Positions 55,693-64,000 of a stretch of DNA of 64,000 bases are shown piece by piece; within the stretch, counting starts at the first letter, position 1; each line of letters begins with the position of its first letter. This DNA comes from Marinobacterium marinum (GTDB taxonomy: Bacteria; Pseudomonadota; Gammaproteobacteria; Pseudomonadales; Balneatricaceae), in contig NZ_JACEMT010000033.1 in NCBI RefSeq assembly GCF_013868415.1, forward strand, positions 62,001 to 126,000, in the 5' to 3' direction. The notes under the pieces were generated by a model that was not told the origin of the DNA, ran no database searches, and saw only the letters and a program-made list of their open reading frames with translations. Both the position numbers and the translations under genes were made by a program.

Positions 55693-58011
55693 ATGCGAAA
55701 GGGACTGATCGGACTATTGCTGTGTGTACTGCTGTTACCGCTGCTACTCTGGTTCACCCTGCCCTGGAGCGCCCAGTATCTATTGCAGCACTGGCTGCAG
55801 CAGCAGGGGTTCGAGCAACCCGAGCTGGTTATTCAGCGTCCGTCCTGGCAACAGCTGCGCATCCGCCATATCAGCGTCAATCAATACAATAACGGCCGCC
55901 GCCTGCGCCTTGAAGCCGACAACATCAGCCTCCGTTTCAGCCCATTCGCACTTCTGAAAGGGAACCTGAAGGAGTTGCGGATCGAGCGGGCACGCCTGAA
56001 TATTCAGGCGGACACTTCCGTGCGTGGGCGCATCGATCAGATCGAGCAACAGGCCACCCCTCTGCCGCTCTCCCCCTTTAACCCCGCGCAGTTATTTCAC
56101 TATGCACCTTCGCAACGCCTGGTCATTGCCCAGTTGGAGCTGCACTATAGCGCCCCCGAACAGCCTCTCTGGCAAGCCACGGGCAACATCGACCTGGAAC
56201 CTGATCTACTGCAGGGACGCTTGCAACTGTCACGAGATACGGAGGTACTGGGCTACCTTGACCTCAACCTGGACCCGAAACTCAATCTGGCCGTAAGCCT
56301 GAGCCGTGACAACCACTACTTGTTGCGCAGCGCGCACCAGCTGACATTTCCCGATAACACTTGGCAACTGCGCTCCGATTTCCTGCTGGATACCGCCCGG
56401 CTTCCCGACTGGCTACAACGCATTCAGCCGGACCTGACACTGCCCGTACAGCAGCCATCGGGACATTACCATTTGGGGACTCGACTCAACATTCCCGAAA
56501 TACTGCCTTCTCAAACCTCCGACCTGATCAACAGCCTGACCCTTAAACTGGAGAGTCGCAGCGATCTGGCAACGAAAACAGGCCCCGGGTTCAGTGCCAG
56601 CCAGGCCAATGTGAAGCTGACAGCCGAGCTGAATCAGGGGCAGTTCAGCCTGATCCTCGATCAGGACAGCCGACTGTCGGCGGCCGACATCCAACAAGCC
56701 GGGCTGAGATTGTCCCACTTTGAAGCCAGACTGCTGCAGCCCTTTCAGTTACATGGCCATTGGCAGCGACCCAATGAATGGCAGCACTCAGCACTCAGTC
56801 TCCGACTTGCCCCACAGGGTATAACGCTGCCCTTGCCCGTTAACCTGACCCTGCCATCGGCCGACATCAGTATCCCGGACGGGCCCCTGATGCGGGCACA
56901 CTACCCGGCCACCCTCAACCTGCCCGATATCCGCATGCAAGCGGCCCCGTATCCGGCACTTGACCTGTCCCTGCGTACTGACCTGAACCTGGATACTGCC
57001 AAACGACAAACCAACATCAAGGCCACACTCGACAGCCGTCAATTTCCCCTGCAGCTGACGCTGGATGGCCGCGTAAAGCAGGATCTGACCGGTCAATTCG
57101 AGTTCAGACTGCCACCCACGGCAGCCGCCCCACTCTACAGATCTCTGCGCCCCTGGCTACCCAAAGCGCTGGCACCACTGGCCATAGAAGCCGGCACGAT
57201 CAGCAGCAGAGGCGAGGTTCGGCTGAACGCCAACCGCTGGGAGCTCAACGCAACCCCGAACATCCAGCAGATCAATGCTGTTTGGGATGAGCACACCCAC
57301 ATCCACAACTTCAACCTGGCCCAGCAGGTGAGCCTGAATTCGGCAGGCCAAATCAGCAGCCAAGGAAAACTGGAAGTCGACCACACCGACAGCGGCCTTC
57401 GCATCTTCGGCCCCAGACTGGATTTTGACCTTAGCCTGCCCGCCAAGAAACCGGCTCGATTGATTCTATCGTCCTTCAGCCTGTCAGCCCTGGACGGCAT
57501 CATTGCGGTACCGCCCCTGAGTTTCAACCCGCTTCAACCCGTGTTTGACACCCGTATTGCCGTCTCGGCGCTTGAACTGGAGCGCATTCTGGACCTGTAC
57601 CCCCAGGAAGGACTGTACGGCAGTGGCGTGCTCGGCGGAGCCCTGCCTATCAGCGTCAATAACAATCAGGTCAGCATCACCCAAGGCCAACTGGTCAGCC
57701 AGGGCGGGGGCGTTATCCGCTATCAACCGACCCCGGAAATTGCCCAAATGGGCAAGCAAAACCCGGGCATCAAACTGGCACTGGATGCGCTCACCGACCT
57801 GCGTTTTGACCTGCTCGAATTGACGCTGGATTATGCCCCCTCAGGAGATACCCTGATGCAGGCCCGTCTCAAAGGACGCAACCCGAACTGGCAACAGGGC
57901 CGCCCGGTCGACCTTAATCTCAACATTGAGGAAAATGTACTCGATCTGCTCCGCACCCTGCGCCTGACCGACCGCGTGACAGATGCCATAGACCGACGTT
58001 TTCAGCGTTAG
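55693..58011 (+). CDS. ydbH: YdbH family AsmA-like intermembrane lipid-transport protein
   Basis: 772 residues. Short N-terminal membrane anchor (LIGLLLCVLLLPLLLWFTL), then a long beta-rich body with AsmA-like repeats. The later blocks LEIEAGTISSRGEV-like LAIEAGTISSRGEVRLNAN and LYGSGVLGGALPISVNNNQVSITQGQL are YdbH features. In E. coli YdbH, with TamB and YhdP, carries phospholipid across the periplasm, and YnbE helps at the outer membrane. Followed by ynbE and ydbL, the usual partners. Confidence 0.92.
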   Translation: MRKGLIGLLLCVLLLPLLLWFTLPWSAQYLLQHWLQQQGFEQPELVIQRPSWQQLRIRHISVNQYNNGRRLRLEADNISLRFSPFALLKGNLKELRIERARLNIQADTSVRGRIDQIEQQATPLPLSPFNPAQLFHYAPSQRLVIAQLELHYSAPEQPLWQATGNIDLEPDLLQGRLQLSRDTEVLGYLDLNLDPKLNLAVSLSRDNHYLLRSAHQLTFPDNTWQLRSDFLLDTARLPDWLQRIQPDLTLPVQQPSGHYHLGTRLNIPEILPSQTSDLINSLTLKLESRSDLATKTGPGFSASQANVKLTAELNQGQFSLILDQDSRLSAADIQQAGLRLSHFEARLLQPFQLHGHWQRPNEWQHSALSLRLAPQGITLPLPVNLTLPSADISIPDGPLMRAHYPATLNLPDIRMQAAPYPALDLSLRTDLNLDTAKRQTNIKATLDSRQFPLQLTLDGRVKQDLTGQFEFRLPPTAAAPLYRSLRPWLPKALAPLAIEAGTISSRGEVRLNANRWELNATPNIQQINAVWDEHTHIHNFNLAQQVSLNSAGQISSQGKLEVDHTDSGLRIFGPRLDFDLSLPAKKPARLILSSFSLSALDGIIAVPPLSFNPLQPVFDTRIAVSALELERILDLYPQEGLYGSGVLGGALPISVNNNQVSITQGQLVSQGGGVIRYQPTPEIAQMGKQNPGIKLALDALTDLRFDLLELTLDYAPSGDTLMQARLKGRNPNWQQGRPVDLNLNIEENVLDLLRTLRLTDRVTDAIDRRFQR

Positions 58012-58127
58012 GCTCTGTTGATTCGCCTAAGGTTCAGCTAAGCTGCGGCTGAATGGAACCCTGAACACCCGCTGGCCTCACAATATGACCAACTGGATGT
58101 TCTCCCACTATCAGATAAGGAAAAACG

Positions 58128-58322
58128 ATGCGCGTTCGTCACCTTTCTCCGTTGCTCTGTGCATTGGCACTGCTGGCGGCAGGCTGCACTCCAACCGTAC
58201 AGGTCGCCGCCCCCTCGGAACCGATCACCATCAACCTTAATGTCAAAATCAAGCATGAAATCTTGGTCAAGGTCGACAAGGAAATCGATAACATGCTGGA
58301 CGAAAACAGTGAACTTTTCTGA
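58128..58322 (+). CDS. ynbE: YnbE family outer-membrane lipoprotein
   Basis: 64 residues. Lipobox LLAAGC near residue 20, then TPTVQVAAPSEPITINLNVKIKHEILVKVDKEIDNML, the family's conserved beta-stranded core. In E. coli YnbE stacks into a beta-bridge that works with YdbH in lipid transport. Lies between ydbH and ydbL. Confidence 0.92.
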   Translation: MRVRHLSPLLCALALLAAGCTPTVQVAAPSEPITINLNVKIKHEILVKVDKEIDNMLDENSELF

Positions 58323-58329
58323 GGCCCTC

Positions 58330-58668
58330 ATGATGTCCAAGATTTACCGTTCTATCGCCGCCGCCATGATGGCACTCATGCTCAGCCTGCCCGCCTATGC
58401 CATCTCACTGGATGATGCCAAGGCTCAGGGTCTGGTTGGCGAACGCAGCACCGGCTATTTGGGCACAGTCACCGCCGCCCCCGGTGCTGACGTCAAGCAA
58501 CTGGTCGAGCAGATCAACTCCAAGCGACGCGCACTGTACCAACAGAAAGCCTCCAAGGCCGGTGTCGAACTGGAAGTGATGGAACTGCGTACCGGCGAGC
58601 GTCTGCAGCAGATGACCCCTGCCGGTGAGTACATTCAGAATGCCAACGGTCGCTGGGTACGCAAGTGA
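58330..58668 (+). CDS. ydbL: YdbL family periplasmic protein (DUF1318)
   Basis: 112 residues; signal peptide cut near PAYA. ISLDDAKAQGLVGERSTGYLG and NSKRRALYQQKASKAGV are the DUF1318 core. A role as helper of the YdbH-YnbE bridge is reported for E. coli. Starts 8 bases after ynbE; its stop overlaps the lpxR-like GTG (GTGA). Confidence 0.92.
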   Translation: MMSKIYRSIAAAMMALMLSLPAYAISLDDAKAQGLVGERSTGYLGTVTAAPGADVKQLVEQINSKRRALYQQKASKAGVELEVMELRTGERLQQMTPAGEYIQNANGRWVRK

Positions 58669-59708
58669 AAGCAGTACCAGCCCTAAGTGCCAGCCTGCTG
58701 CTGGCGGCCTTACCGCCGGCAGCCTGCGCCGAAGAGGTCGACAAAAGCTGGACAGCAAATCTCTATTTTGAGAATGACCTGTTCAGCGAAACCGATCAGC
58801 AGTATACCAATGGCGTTCGTCTGTCCTGGGTTTCTCCCGAAATCGACAGCTTCATCGACGATCCGGCGTTACCGGACTGGCTGCGCTCAGCCAACCGTCT
58901 GCTGACACCACTGGACCCTGAGCCCATTCATTTGGGTGATGATGTCAGCCGCCGCCTGATTTTCACCATCGGCCAGCAGATCATGACCCCGGACGACCGC
59001 GAGCGCACCACACTCGACCCCAATGATCGCCCTTACGCGGGTTGGCTGTATGCAGGCTTCGGCTACCATACTCAAACCCGCCGCCGGATGAACTCGTTCG
59101 AGGTCAACCTGGGCATGATCGGCCCGGCATCACTGGCCAAAGAAGCTCAGGACTTCATTCACGACCTGCGCGGGTTCGATAAATTTCAGGGCTGGGACCA
59201 CCAGTTACGCAACGAAGTGGGGCTACAGCTGGTTTACGAGCATAAATACCGCTGGATGCGAGAATCACTGGCGCCCCGCTGGGAACATGAAGCCATCGTA
59301 CATGGCGGCGGCAGCCTGGGTAATGTGGCCACATACCTGAATGGCGGCATCGAATACCGTATCGGTAAGCATTTGCCGCACGATTTTGGCACCTCGGCCT
59401 TGAGGCCCGGCGGCGACAACAGCGTGCCGGGCCGCGGCGATCCGCGCTTCCGACACCAGTGGGGCGTCCACGCCTTCGTTTCGCTGGATGGCCGCTATGT
59501 ACTGCGGGACATTTTTCTGGATGGCAATACCTGGCGCGACAGCCACAGCGTTGACCGCCGCCCCTGGGTCGCGGATGCTGCGTTCGGCGTAGCGGCCACT
59601 TGGGAGCGCTGGAAACTATCCTATGCTCGGATCTACCGCACTCGGCAGTTCGAACAGCAGGATAGCAGCCACAACTTTGGCTCTCTGGCAATCGCCTACA
59701 CTTTCTAG
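58665..59708 (+). CDS. lpxR: LpxR-type lipid A deacylase (DUF2219)
   Basis: 347 residues, GTG start overlapping ydbL. Signal peptide ends near ACAEE. Outer-membrane beta barrel that removes the 3'-acyloxyacyl chain of lipid A in Salmonella. The active Asn-Asp pair sits in NLYFENDLFSETDQQYTNG; other conserved blocks are TIGQQIMTPDD...DPNDRPYAGWLYAGFGY, NLGMIGPASLAKEAQDFIHDL and GWDHQLRNEVGLQLVYEHKYR. The alternating barrel strands and the Phe at the end (IAYTF) fit an outer-membrane protein. Its coupling to ydbH-ynbE-ydbL is worth noting. Confidence 0.88.
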   Translation: MKAVPALSASLLLAALPPAACAEEVDKSWTANLYFENDLFSETDQQYTNGVRLSWVSPEIDSFIDDPALPDWLRSANRLLTPLDPEPIHLGDDVSRRLIFTIGQQIMTPDDRERTTLDPNDRPYAGWLYAGFGYHTQTRRRMNSFEVNLGMIGPASLAKEAQDFIHDLRGFDKFQGWDHQLRNEVGLQLVYEHKYRWMRESLAPRWEHEAIVHGGGSLGNVATYLNGGIEYRIGKHLPHDFGTSALRPGGDNSVPGRGDPRFRHQWGVHAFVSLDGRYVLRDIFLDGNTWRDSHSVDRRPWVADAAFGVAATWERWKLSYARIYRTRQFEQQDSSHNFGSLAIAYTF

Positions 59709-59788
59709 GCTTTTTCCAAAAACGGCTGACGCCACCGGTGTTGATTGTTAAACTTTGATCTTACTTTTACGCGACCTGATTGGGAACC

Positions 59789-60154
59789 ATGACCAAGACT
59801 CTGCTAAGTCTGCTGCTGGTTGATGACAGCCGCATCGCTCGTTTGAGCCTCAAACGTCAACTGATGTCCCTGGGACTGGAGCTGACCCTGCTGGAAGCGG
59901 ATTCCGCCGATACGGCCGAAGCGGTCCTCGCCTCCACCATCCCGGATATTGCGCTAATTGATTTCAATATGCCCGGTCGAGATGGCCTGCAACTGGCCGA
60001 ACACATCCGGCAACATCATCCCCGGGTACGCATGGCGCTGGTAACGGCCAATATTCAGGATGCGCTGGCACAACGAGCCCGTCAGTTGGGGCTCGCCTTT
60101 TTACCCAAACCGACCACCGCCGAACAGCTGGGCGCCTTTATTCAACAGGAATAA
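59789..60154 (+). CDS. single-domain response regulator (CheY-like)
   Basis: 121 residues, receiver only: VDDSRIARLSLKRQL with the acidic pair, acceptor Asp in IALIDFNMPGRDGLQL, T in LVTAN and K in LPKPTTAEQLG. No output domain. It is followed 2 bases later by a CheC-like phosphatase gene that may dephosphorylate it, then by a diguanylate cyclase gene; a chemoreceptor gene lies just beyond on the other strand. Confidence 0.93.
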   Translation: MTKTLLSLLLVDDSRIARLSLKRQLMSLGLELTLLEADSADTAEAVLASTIPDIALIDFNMPGRDGLQLAEHIRQHHPRVRMALVTANIQDALAQRARQLGLAFLPKPTTAEQLGAFIQQE

Positions 60155-60156
60155 CG

Positions 60157-60780
60157 ATGGATCTTTTCAGCGCTGACGAACACGACCTGATTGTCGAACT
60201 GATGAACCTGGGTGTTGGCCGCGCGGCTCACGCCCTGTCCCAACTGGTCAGTGACGAAGTACTGCTGTCGGTCCCCCGACTCGAATTCATCTCGGTCCCC
60301 GAAGCCCAGCAGGCCTTCCGCAACGACCTGCCTCCCTTTTTGGCGGGGGTCATGCAGAACTTTGAAGGCTTTATCAACGGCCGTGCGGCGCTGCTGTTCC
60401 CTGAAGCCCGCAGCCTGGAGCTGGTCAATGCGATGATTGGTGAAGAGCTTTCCGCCGATGAGATCAGCGAGCTGGAGCACGAAACACTGGCGGAACTGGG
60501 CAATATCTTGCTCAACCACTGCCTGGCCACGCTGGCCAACCAGTTGCAGCAGCAGATCAAGACAGACATTCCAATGGCTTTCAGCACTAGTGCCGACGAC
60601 CTGTCCGGCACTCTGGAACTCTGCCAGGGCGATGTCAACAATACCCTGGTCATGCTGGTACAGATCGACTTCAGCCTGAAAACCAGCGCCTTGCGCGGCT
60701 ATCTGGCGTTTATTATCGACCTGCACTCTGCCGACACTTTTGTGAATGCCCTGAGGTCTTACCTTGCCGAGCTCCTCTGA
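60157..60780 (+). CDS. CheC-like phosphatase
   Basis: 207 residues. Two CheC-type helices: DLIVELMNLGVGRAAHALSQL near the start and LEHETLAELGNILLNHCLATL near 110-130, the latter with the ExxN pattern that positions water in CheY-P hydrolysis (CheC/CheX/FliY class). Expected to dephosphorylate a receiver, most simply the one encoded 2 bases upstream. Its end overlaps the following diguanylate cyclase gene by 17 bases. Confidence 0.82.
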   Translation: MDLFSADEHDLIVELMNLGVGRAAHALSQLVSDEVLLSVPRLEFISVPEAQQAFRNDLPPFLAGVMQNFEGFINGRAALLFPEARSLELVNAMIGEELSADEISELEHETLAELGNILLNHCLATLANQLQQQIKTDIPMAFSTSADDLSGTLELCQGDVNNTLVMLVQIDFSLKTSALRGYLAFIIDLHSADTFVNALRSYLAELL

Positions 60781-62224
60781 AACGTCCAGCGTCTGTCTGA
60801 ACGACATTCTCGACAATCTGGACTGTACCGACCTGCTGCATAGTCTCGATGGTGGCGTATTACTGCTGGATGCACAGTGCCGGATCATTTTTTGTAACCG
60901 CTGGTTCTGTCGTCACACAGGCCTGGTCGACAGCAACATACTCGGCCAAACGCTGGCGCAGCTATTTCCGGAACAGCTCCCCTCGCCACTGCTGGATGCC
61001 GTTGAAACAGCCTGCCATCAAAGACTGGGACGCATTCTGTCCTACCAGCTGCACAAGCGCCTGCTGCCTCTGCGCAGACTTACCCCCTGCGGCGAGCTGC
61101 AGACTCTGCATCAATCCATTCTGATCAAGCCTCTGAGCCAAAGTGACCTGACCCTAGTACAGTGCCTTGATATCACCAATGCGGTCAAACGTGAGCAGCA
61201 CTTGCGCGCCAGTGAGCGTATTCTGAAGCTGGAGCGCCGTGTTCTCGAATCCATCGCCGCCGGCGATCCACTCGACACGGTACTCGACGAAATTTGTAAC
61301 ACCGTGGAACAGCTCATACCGGATGCACCAACGGCGGTCATGCTGGTTGATGAAACCCACAACCTGCTCACGATCAAAAGTGCCCCCAACCTTCCAGGTG
61401 CCTTTACCCGCCGGGGAGAGGAAATGATCCTGAGCTCCGCCTCCACCACCTGCACCCGCGCCGTGCAGCTGCACAAGCTGGCCGTGACGGCCAATATACA
61501 CCAGGATGACAGCTGGAGTCCTTGGCGCGAGGTTGCTCAAGGGCTCCAGATTGCCGCCTGCTGGGCACAACCGATTGTCGCCGCCTATGATGAAGTCGTC
61601 GGCGTGTTTGCCTGCTACCCGCAGCATACGGGGGCACCCAACGAGCCTGAGCGTCAGCTGCTGCTGCGCATGGCCCACCTCGCGGCCATCGCGTTGGAGC
61701 GCCATCGCCGAATGGAACGTATCCGCTTCCTTGCCCTGCATGACCCTCTGACAGGACTGCCCAACCGCAGCCTGCTGAATGAACATCTGGGGCGCAACCT
61801 GCGTCGTGCCAACCGCGAAAATCACCAGTTCGCACTCATGTTCATCGATCTGGACGGTTTCAAACAGATTAACGACCAGCACGGCCATGATGCCGGAGAC
61901 GATCTCCTTTCGGTACTGGCCGGTCGCATGACCGAACAGCTGCGAGGTACCGATACCTGTGCCCGCATTGGAGGCGACGAATTCGTGGTTATGCTGGAAA
62001 CCGTACAATCTCCCGACGGCGCAGCCAGGGTAGCCGACAAGATCCTGAAATGTCTGAACACTCCGGTTCAACGCGGCCAGCTGTTGCTGCAGGTATCGGC
62101 ATCCATTGGTATCGCATTGTACCCGGAAGACGGCACCAGCTCCGATGCCCTGCTGACCTGTGCCGATGACGCCATGTACCGGGCCAAAGCCAACGGCAAA
62201 AACTGCTGGTACAGAATAGGCTGA
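60764..62224 (+). CDS. PAS-GAF-GGDEF diguanylate cyclase
   Basis: 486 residues; unusual TTG start (60764), with GAGG 7 bases ahead, lying inside the CheC-like gene's end. Residues 20-140 look like a PAS domain, 155-310 a GAF domain, and 320-486 a GGDEF domain. The A-site is intact (GGDEF at 403-407) and an inhibitory I-site RGTD stands at 394-397, exactly five residues before it. It should make c-di-GMP and be product-inhibited. Both sensory ligands are unknown. Third gene of the receiver-CheC-cyclase operon. Confidence 0.93.
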   Translation: MPSSSETSSVCLNDILDNLDCTDLLHSLDGGVLLLDAQCRIIFCNRWFCRHTGLVDSNILGQTLAQLFPEQLPSPLLDAVETACHQRLGRILSYQLHKRLLPLRRLTPCGELQTLHQSILIKPLSQSDLTLVQCLDITNAVKREQHLRASERILKLERRVLESIAAGDPLDTVLDEICNTVEQLIPDAPTAVMLVDETHNLLTIKSAPNLPGAFTRRGEEMILSSASTTCTRAVQLHKLAVTANIHQDDSWSPWREVAQGLQIAACWAQPIVAAYDEVVGVFACYPQHTGAPNEPERQLLLRMAHLAAIALERHRRMERIRFLALHDPLTGLPNRSLLNEHLGRNLRRANRENHQFALMFIDLDGFKQINDQHGHDAGDDLLSVLAGRMTEQLRGTDTCARIGGDEFVVMLETVQSPDGAARVADKILKCLNTPVQRGQLLLQVSASIGIALYPEDGTSSDALLTCADDAMYRAKANGKNCWYRIG

Positions 62225-62252
62225 GGCCGCTCGATCAACAATTGAGCGGCCT
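62224..62252. terminator. hairpin between the diguanylate cyclase and chemoreceptor genes
   Basis: AGGCCGCTC / GAGCGGCCT, a perfect 9-bp stem with an 11-base loop between two convergent stops. No T-run. Likely a shared bidirectional end. Confidence 0.6.
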
Positions 62253-62265
62253 TCAACACCTCGGC

Positions 62266-63927
62266 CTAAACCTTGAATTTCTCGACGGCATGTTTCAGCT
62301 GCTCGGACAGCGCGGCAATTTCCTGGCTGGTCGCGGCCACATTATCGGCAGCCTGAGCAGTTTCGTCCGCCGCCATGTTGATCCGGTTCAGGTTCTGGTT
62401 CATCTCTTCCGCCACCGAGCTCTGCTCTTCGGCCGCACTGGCAATCTGCGTGTTCATATCATTCACCTTCAAAATATGCGAGATGATTTCTTCCAGTGCA
62501 TCATTGGCATGCGCAGACTTGTTGACGCCTTCCACTGCCTGCTCCTGCCCTTTGACCATCACTTCCGCCGCACGCGCCGCGGCGTCCTGCAGATGGGTAA
62601 TCATCCCCTGAATTTCAGAGGTTGAGCTCTGGGTCCGACCGGCCAGTGTACGCACCTCATCCGCTACCACTGAAAACCCCCGTCCCTGGTCACCGGCACG
62701 GGCCGCTTCAATAGCGGCATTCAACGCCAGCAGGTTGGTCTGTTCAGCCACGTCACGAATCACATCCACGACGCGGCCAATATCCTGCGCATCCGCCGCC
62801 AGGTCGGCAATGACCTGAGCCGCCGATTGCACCTCGGATGCCAATCGGTTCATGCCATTCACGCTGTCGGTCACCACCTGCTGTCCATTGTGGGCAGACG
62901 TATCCGCCGACGATGCACTGTCGGCTGCCGCCACGGTACTTCTGGCCACATCGTGTACGGTCGCGTTCATTTCATACATGGCGGTTGCAACCAGGTCCGT
63001 CTCCGCCTTCTGCGCCTGAATCCCTTGGCGAGATTGCTCTGCCAACACCGCCCCTTGGCGCGCCTGGTCACCCAATGCCTGTCCGACCTGGCCAATTTCT
63101 CGCGCCAGGTCAGCCAGACTGTTGCGCGTCTGGATAAAGCGCTGCGTGATCAATCCCACTTCATCGGATGCCGATGCATGTGGCAGCACCTGCTCTCTGA
63201 AATCCCCTGCCGCCATGGCATCCGCCAATACCCGAAGGTTGCTCAGGGCACGGTTAAGGCGTCGAATGACATAGAAAGCGAAGCCGCCTGCCAGCAACAA
63301 CCCTACCAGACCGACCAGTATCAACTGGGTCACCAGCAGCGTCGACATGCGATCCATGTCTGCACGCGCCTCACGCGCGCCCCGTAGCTTGCGATCACTA
63401 AGCGCCGCACGAGCCAAGTCGGTTTCAAAGTAGATCGGGTTCACGACACTCAGGATGTGCCCGTTCGCTTGTGAAAAGTTCTGCCGTTCAATCAGTCTCA
63501 CGGTCGGGTTAACCCCTTCCGCGAAAAAGCGTTCGAAGCGGCCTTTGAATTCCGCCGCCAAACGACTGGCTTCTTTGCCGTGATGCACAGACTCGAACTC
63601 ACGCCACAACTCCCTGACTTGCGCCTCGCGCTCACGGATACGCGTCAGGTGCTGAGCGGTTGGGTGATCATGGGTGCTGACAAACCGACCGGCTGGGTCA
63701 TGCTGGATGCTGAGTAACAGCTGTGCACGTACCTCTTCCAGCATTCCGCCAATACGTTCAACCTGATACAGAGGCACCATGCGACGATCAAAATTGTCAT
63801 CAAACTGGAAAGCCTCATACCTGAAGCCGTAAATGGCAAAACTGCCCAAGACAACAACAATGATCAGGAATAACAACACCAACAGCTTGAGCAAATTCCC
63901 GAGAGAACGAAACGGACTGACGCGCAT
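62266..63927 (-). CDS. methyl-accepting chemotaxis protein
   Basis: 553 residues from [25 protein letters not shown] upstream; a longer in-frame start adds a poor N-terminus. TM1 near 11-33, a periplasmic sensing region of about 160 residues, TM2 near 195-222 ([20 protein letters not shown]), HAMP, and the cytoplasmic signalling domain with the hairpin tip [21 protein letters not shown] and [18 protein letters not shown]. No C-terminal pentapeptide for CheR/CheB is seen. The ligand domain resembles the helical-bundle 4HB type, but the ligand is unknown. Neighbour of the receiver-CheC-cyclase operon, so functional coupling is plausible. Confidence 0.93.
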   Translation of the reverse strand: MRVSPFRSLGNLLKLLVLLFLIIVVVLGSFAIYGFRYEAFQFDDNFDRRMVPLYQVERIGGMLEEVRAQLLLSIQHDPAGRFVSTHDHPTAQHLTRIREREAQVRELWREFESVHHGKEASRLAAEFKGRFERFFAEGVNPTVRLIERQNFSQANGHILSVVNPIYFETDLARAALSDRKLRGAREARADMDRMSTLLVTQLILVGLVGLLLAGGFAFYVIRRLNRALSNLRVLADAMAAGDFREQVLPHASASDEVGLITQRFIQTRNSLADLAREIGQVGQALGDQARQGAVLAEQSRQGIQAQKAETDLVATAMYEMNATVHDVARSTVAAADSASSADTSAHNGQQVVTDSVNGMNRLASEVQSAAQVIADLAADAQDIGRVVDVIRDVAEQTNLLALNAAIEAARAGDQGRGFSVVADEVRTLAGRTQSSTSEIQGMITHLQDAAARAAEVMVKGQEQAVEGVNKSAHANDALEEIISHILKVNDMNTQIASAAEEQSSVAEEMNQNLNRINMAADETAQAADNVAATSQEIAALSEQLKHAVEKFKV

Positions 63928-64000
63928 AAAAACCTCCAGCATATAAGGCCAGGGCAAGTGAGTGGGGGACATGTATAACGGATGATTCTATATTATGTCG

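Overview
This is a 64 kb chromosomal window of about 57 percent G+C, coding densely on both strands. It comes from a gammaproteobacterium. The RecQ, AroA, DnaX, RecR, YbaB, FtsA and FtsZ sequences, the C-terminal FtsZ peptide, the ycjX-ycjF, rnd-ycgL-ycgN and ydbH-ynbE-ydbL blocks, and the E. coli-like dnaX frameshift cassette all point there. A marine, Oceanospirillales-like bacterium is my best guess (MksBEF, an SbtA-type bicarbonate permease, an alanine/glycine:cation symporter), but no 16S or database search backs this.

Layout. 0-10 kb: start of a KamA-type radical SAM gene cut by the window edge; a leftward recQ-yqaA-membrane metalloprotease operon; a YecA-family gene; a leftward ABC exporter-cls-slyB-like lipoprotein run; then ogt and aroA. 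10-18.4 kb: bolA, a DUF3422 gene, an unrecognised gene and a complete mksF-mksE-mksB condensin operon with no mksG/jetD nuclease after it. 18.4-19.8 kb: a perfect 22-bp palindrome, two tRNA-Asn and one tRNA-Pro genes, then about 0.9 kb of non-coding DNA with an IS256-family transposase relic. 19.8-29 kb: glycosyltransferase and lone ABC ATPase; rhodanese; LysR regulator divergent from an SbtA-like permease; fkp-apeB; prc and a coiled-coil membrane protein. 29-38.5 kb: rpsA with a structured leader; rnd-ycgL-ycgN; dnaX-ybaB-recR with an intact programmed -1 frameshift site; an Lrp-type regulator; an AGCS symporter. 38.5-46.5 kb: ycjX-ycjF, a response-regulator relic, the 4.5S RNA gene, a LysE exporter, yaiL, and the dadA-ridA-alr alanine operon preceded by thirteen copies of a heptanucleotide repeat. 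46.5-64 kb: an HTH-receiver regulator, folE2 with a Zur-like box, tlyA, a GNAT-nitrilase fusion, ftsA-ftsZ standing alone, a GGCT-like gene with a small membrane protein, an O-methyltransferase, ydbH-ynbE-ydbL-lpxR (outer-membrane lipid homeostasis), and a signalling set of receiver, CheC-like phosphatase, diguanylate cyclase and chemoreceptor.

Functional themes. Chromosome maintenance is over-represented: recQ, recR, dnaX, MksBEF, ogt, ftsAZ. Alanine metabolism is spread over an Lrp regulator, a symporter and dadA-ridA-alr. Envelope lipid biology appears twice: cls with the exporter, and ydbH-ynbE-ydbL-lpxR. Two clusters that are normally tight are broken here: aroA and rpsA are 19 kb apart with no cmk or ihfB beside them, and ftsAZ has neither ftsQ nor lpxC. 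The chromosome therefore looks rearranged relative to model gammaproteobacteria.

I found no CRISPR array, rRNA operon, prophage or complete insertion sequence. The strongest items for a second look are the dnaX frameshift cassette, the nuclease-less Mks operon with its upstream palindrome, the rpsA leader, the folE2 and LysR-SbtA operators, the heptamer repeat, and the detached ftsAZ pair.
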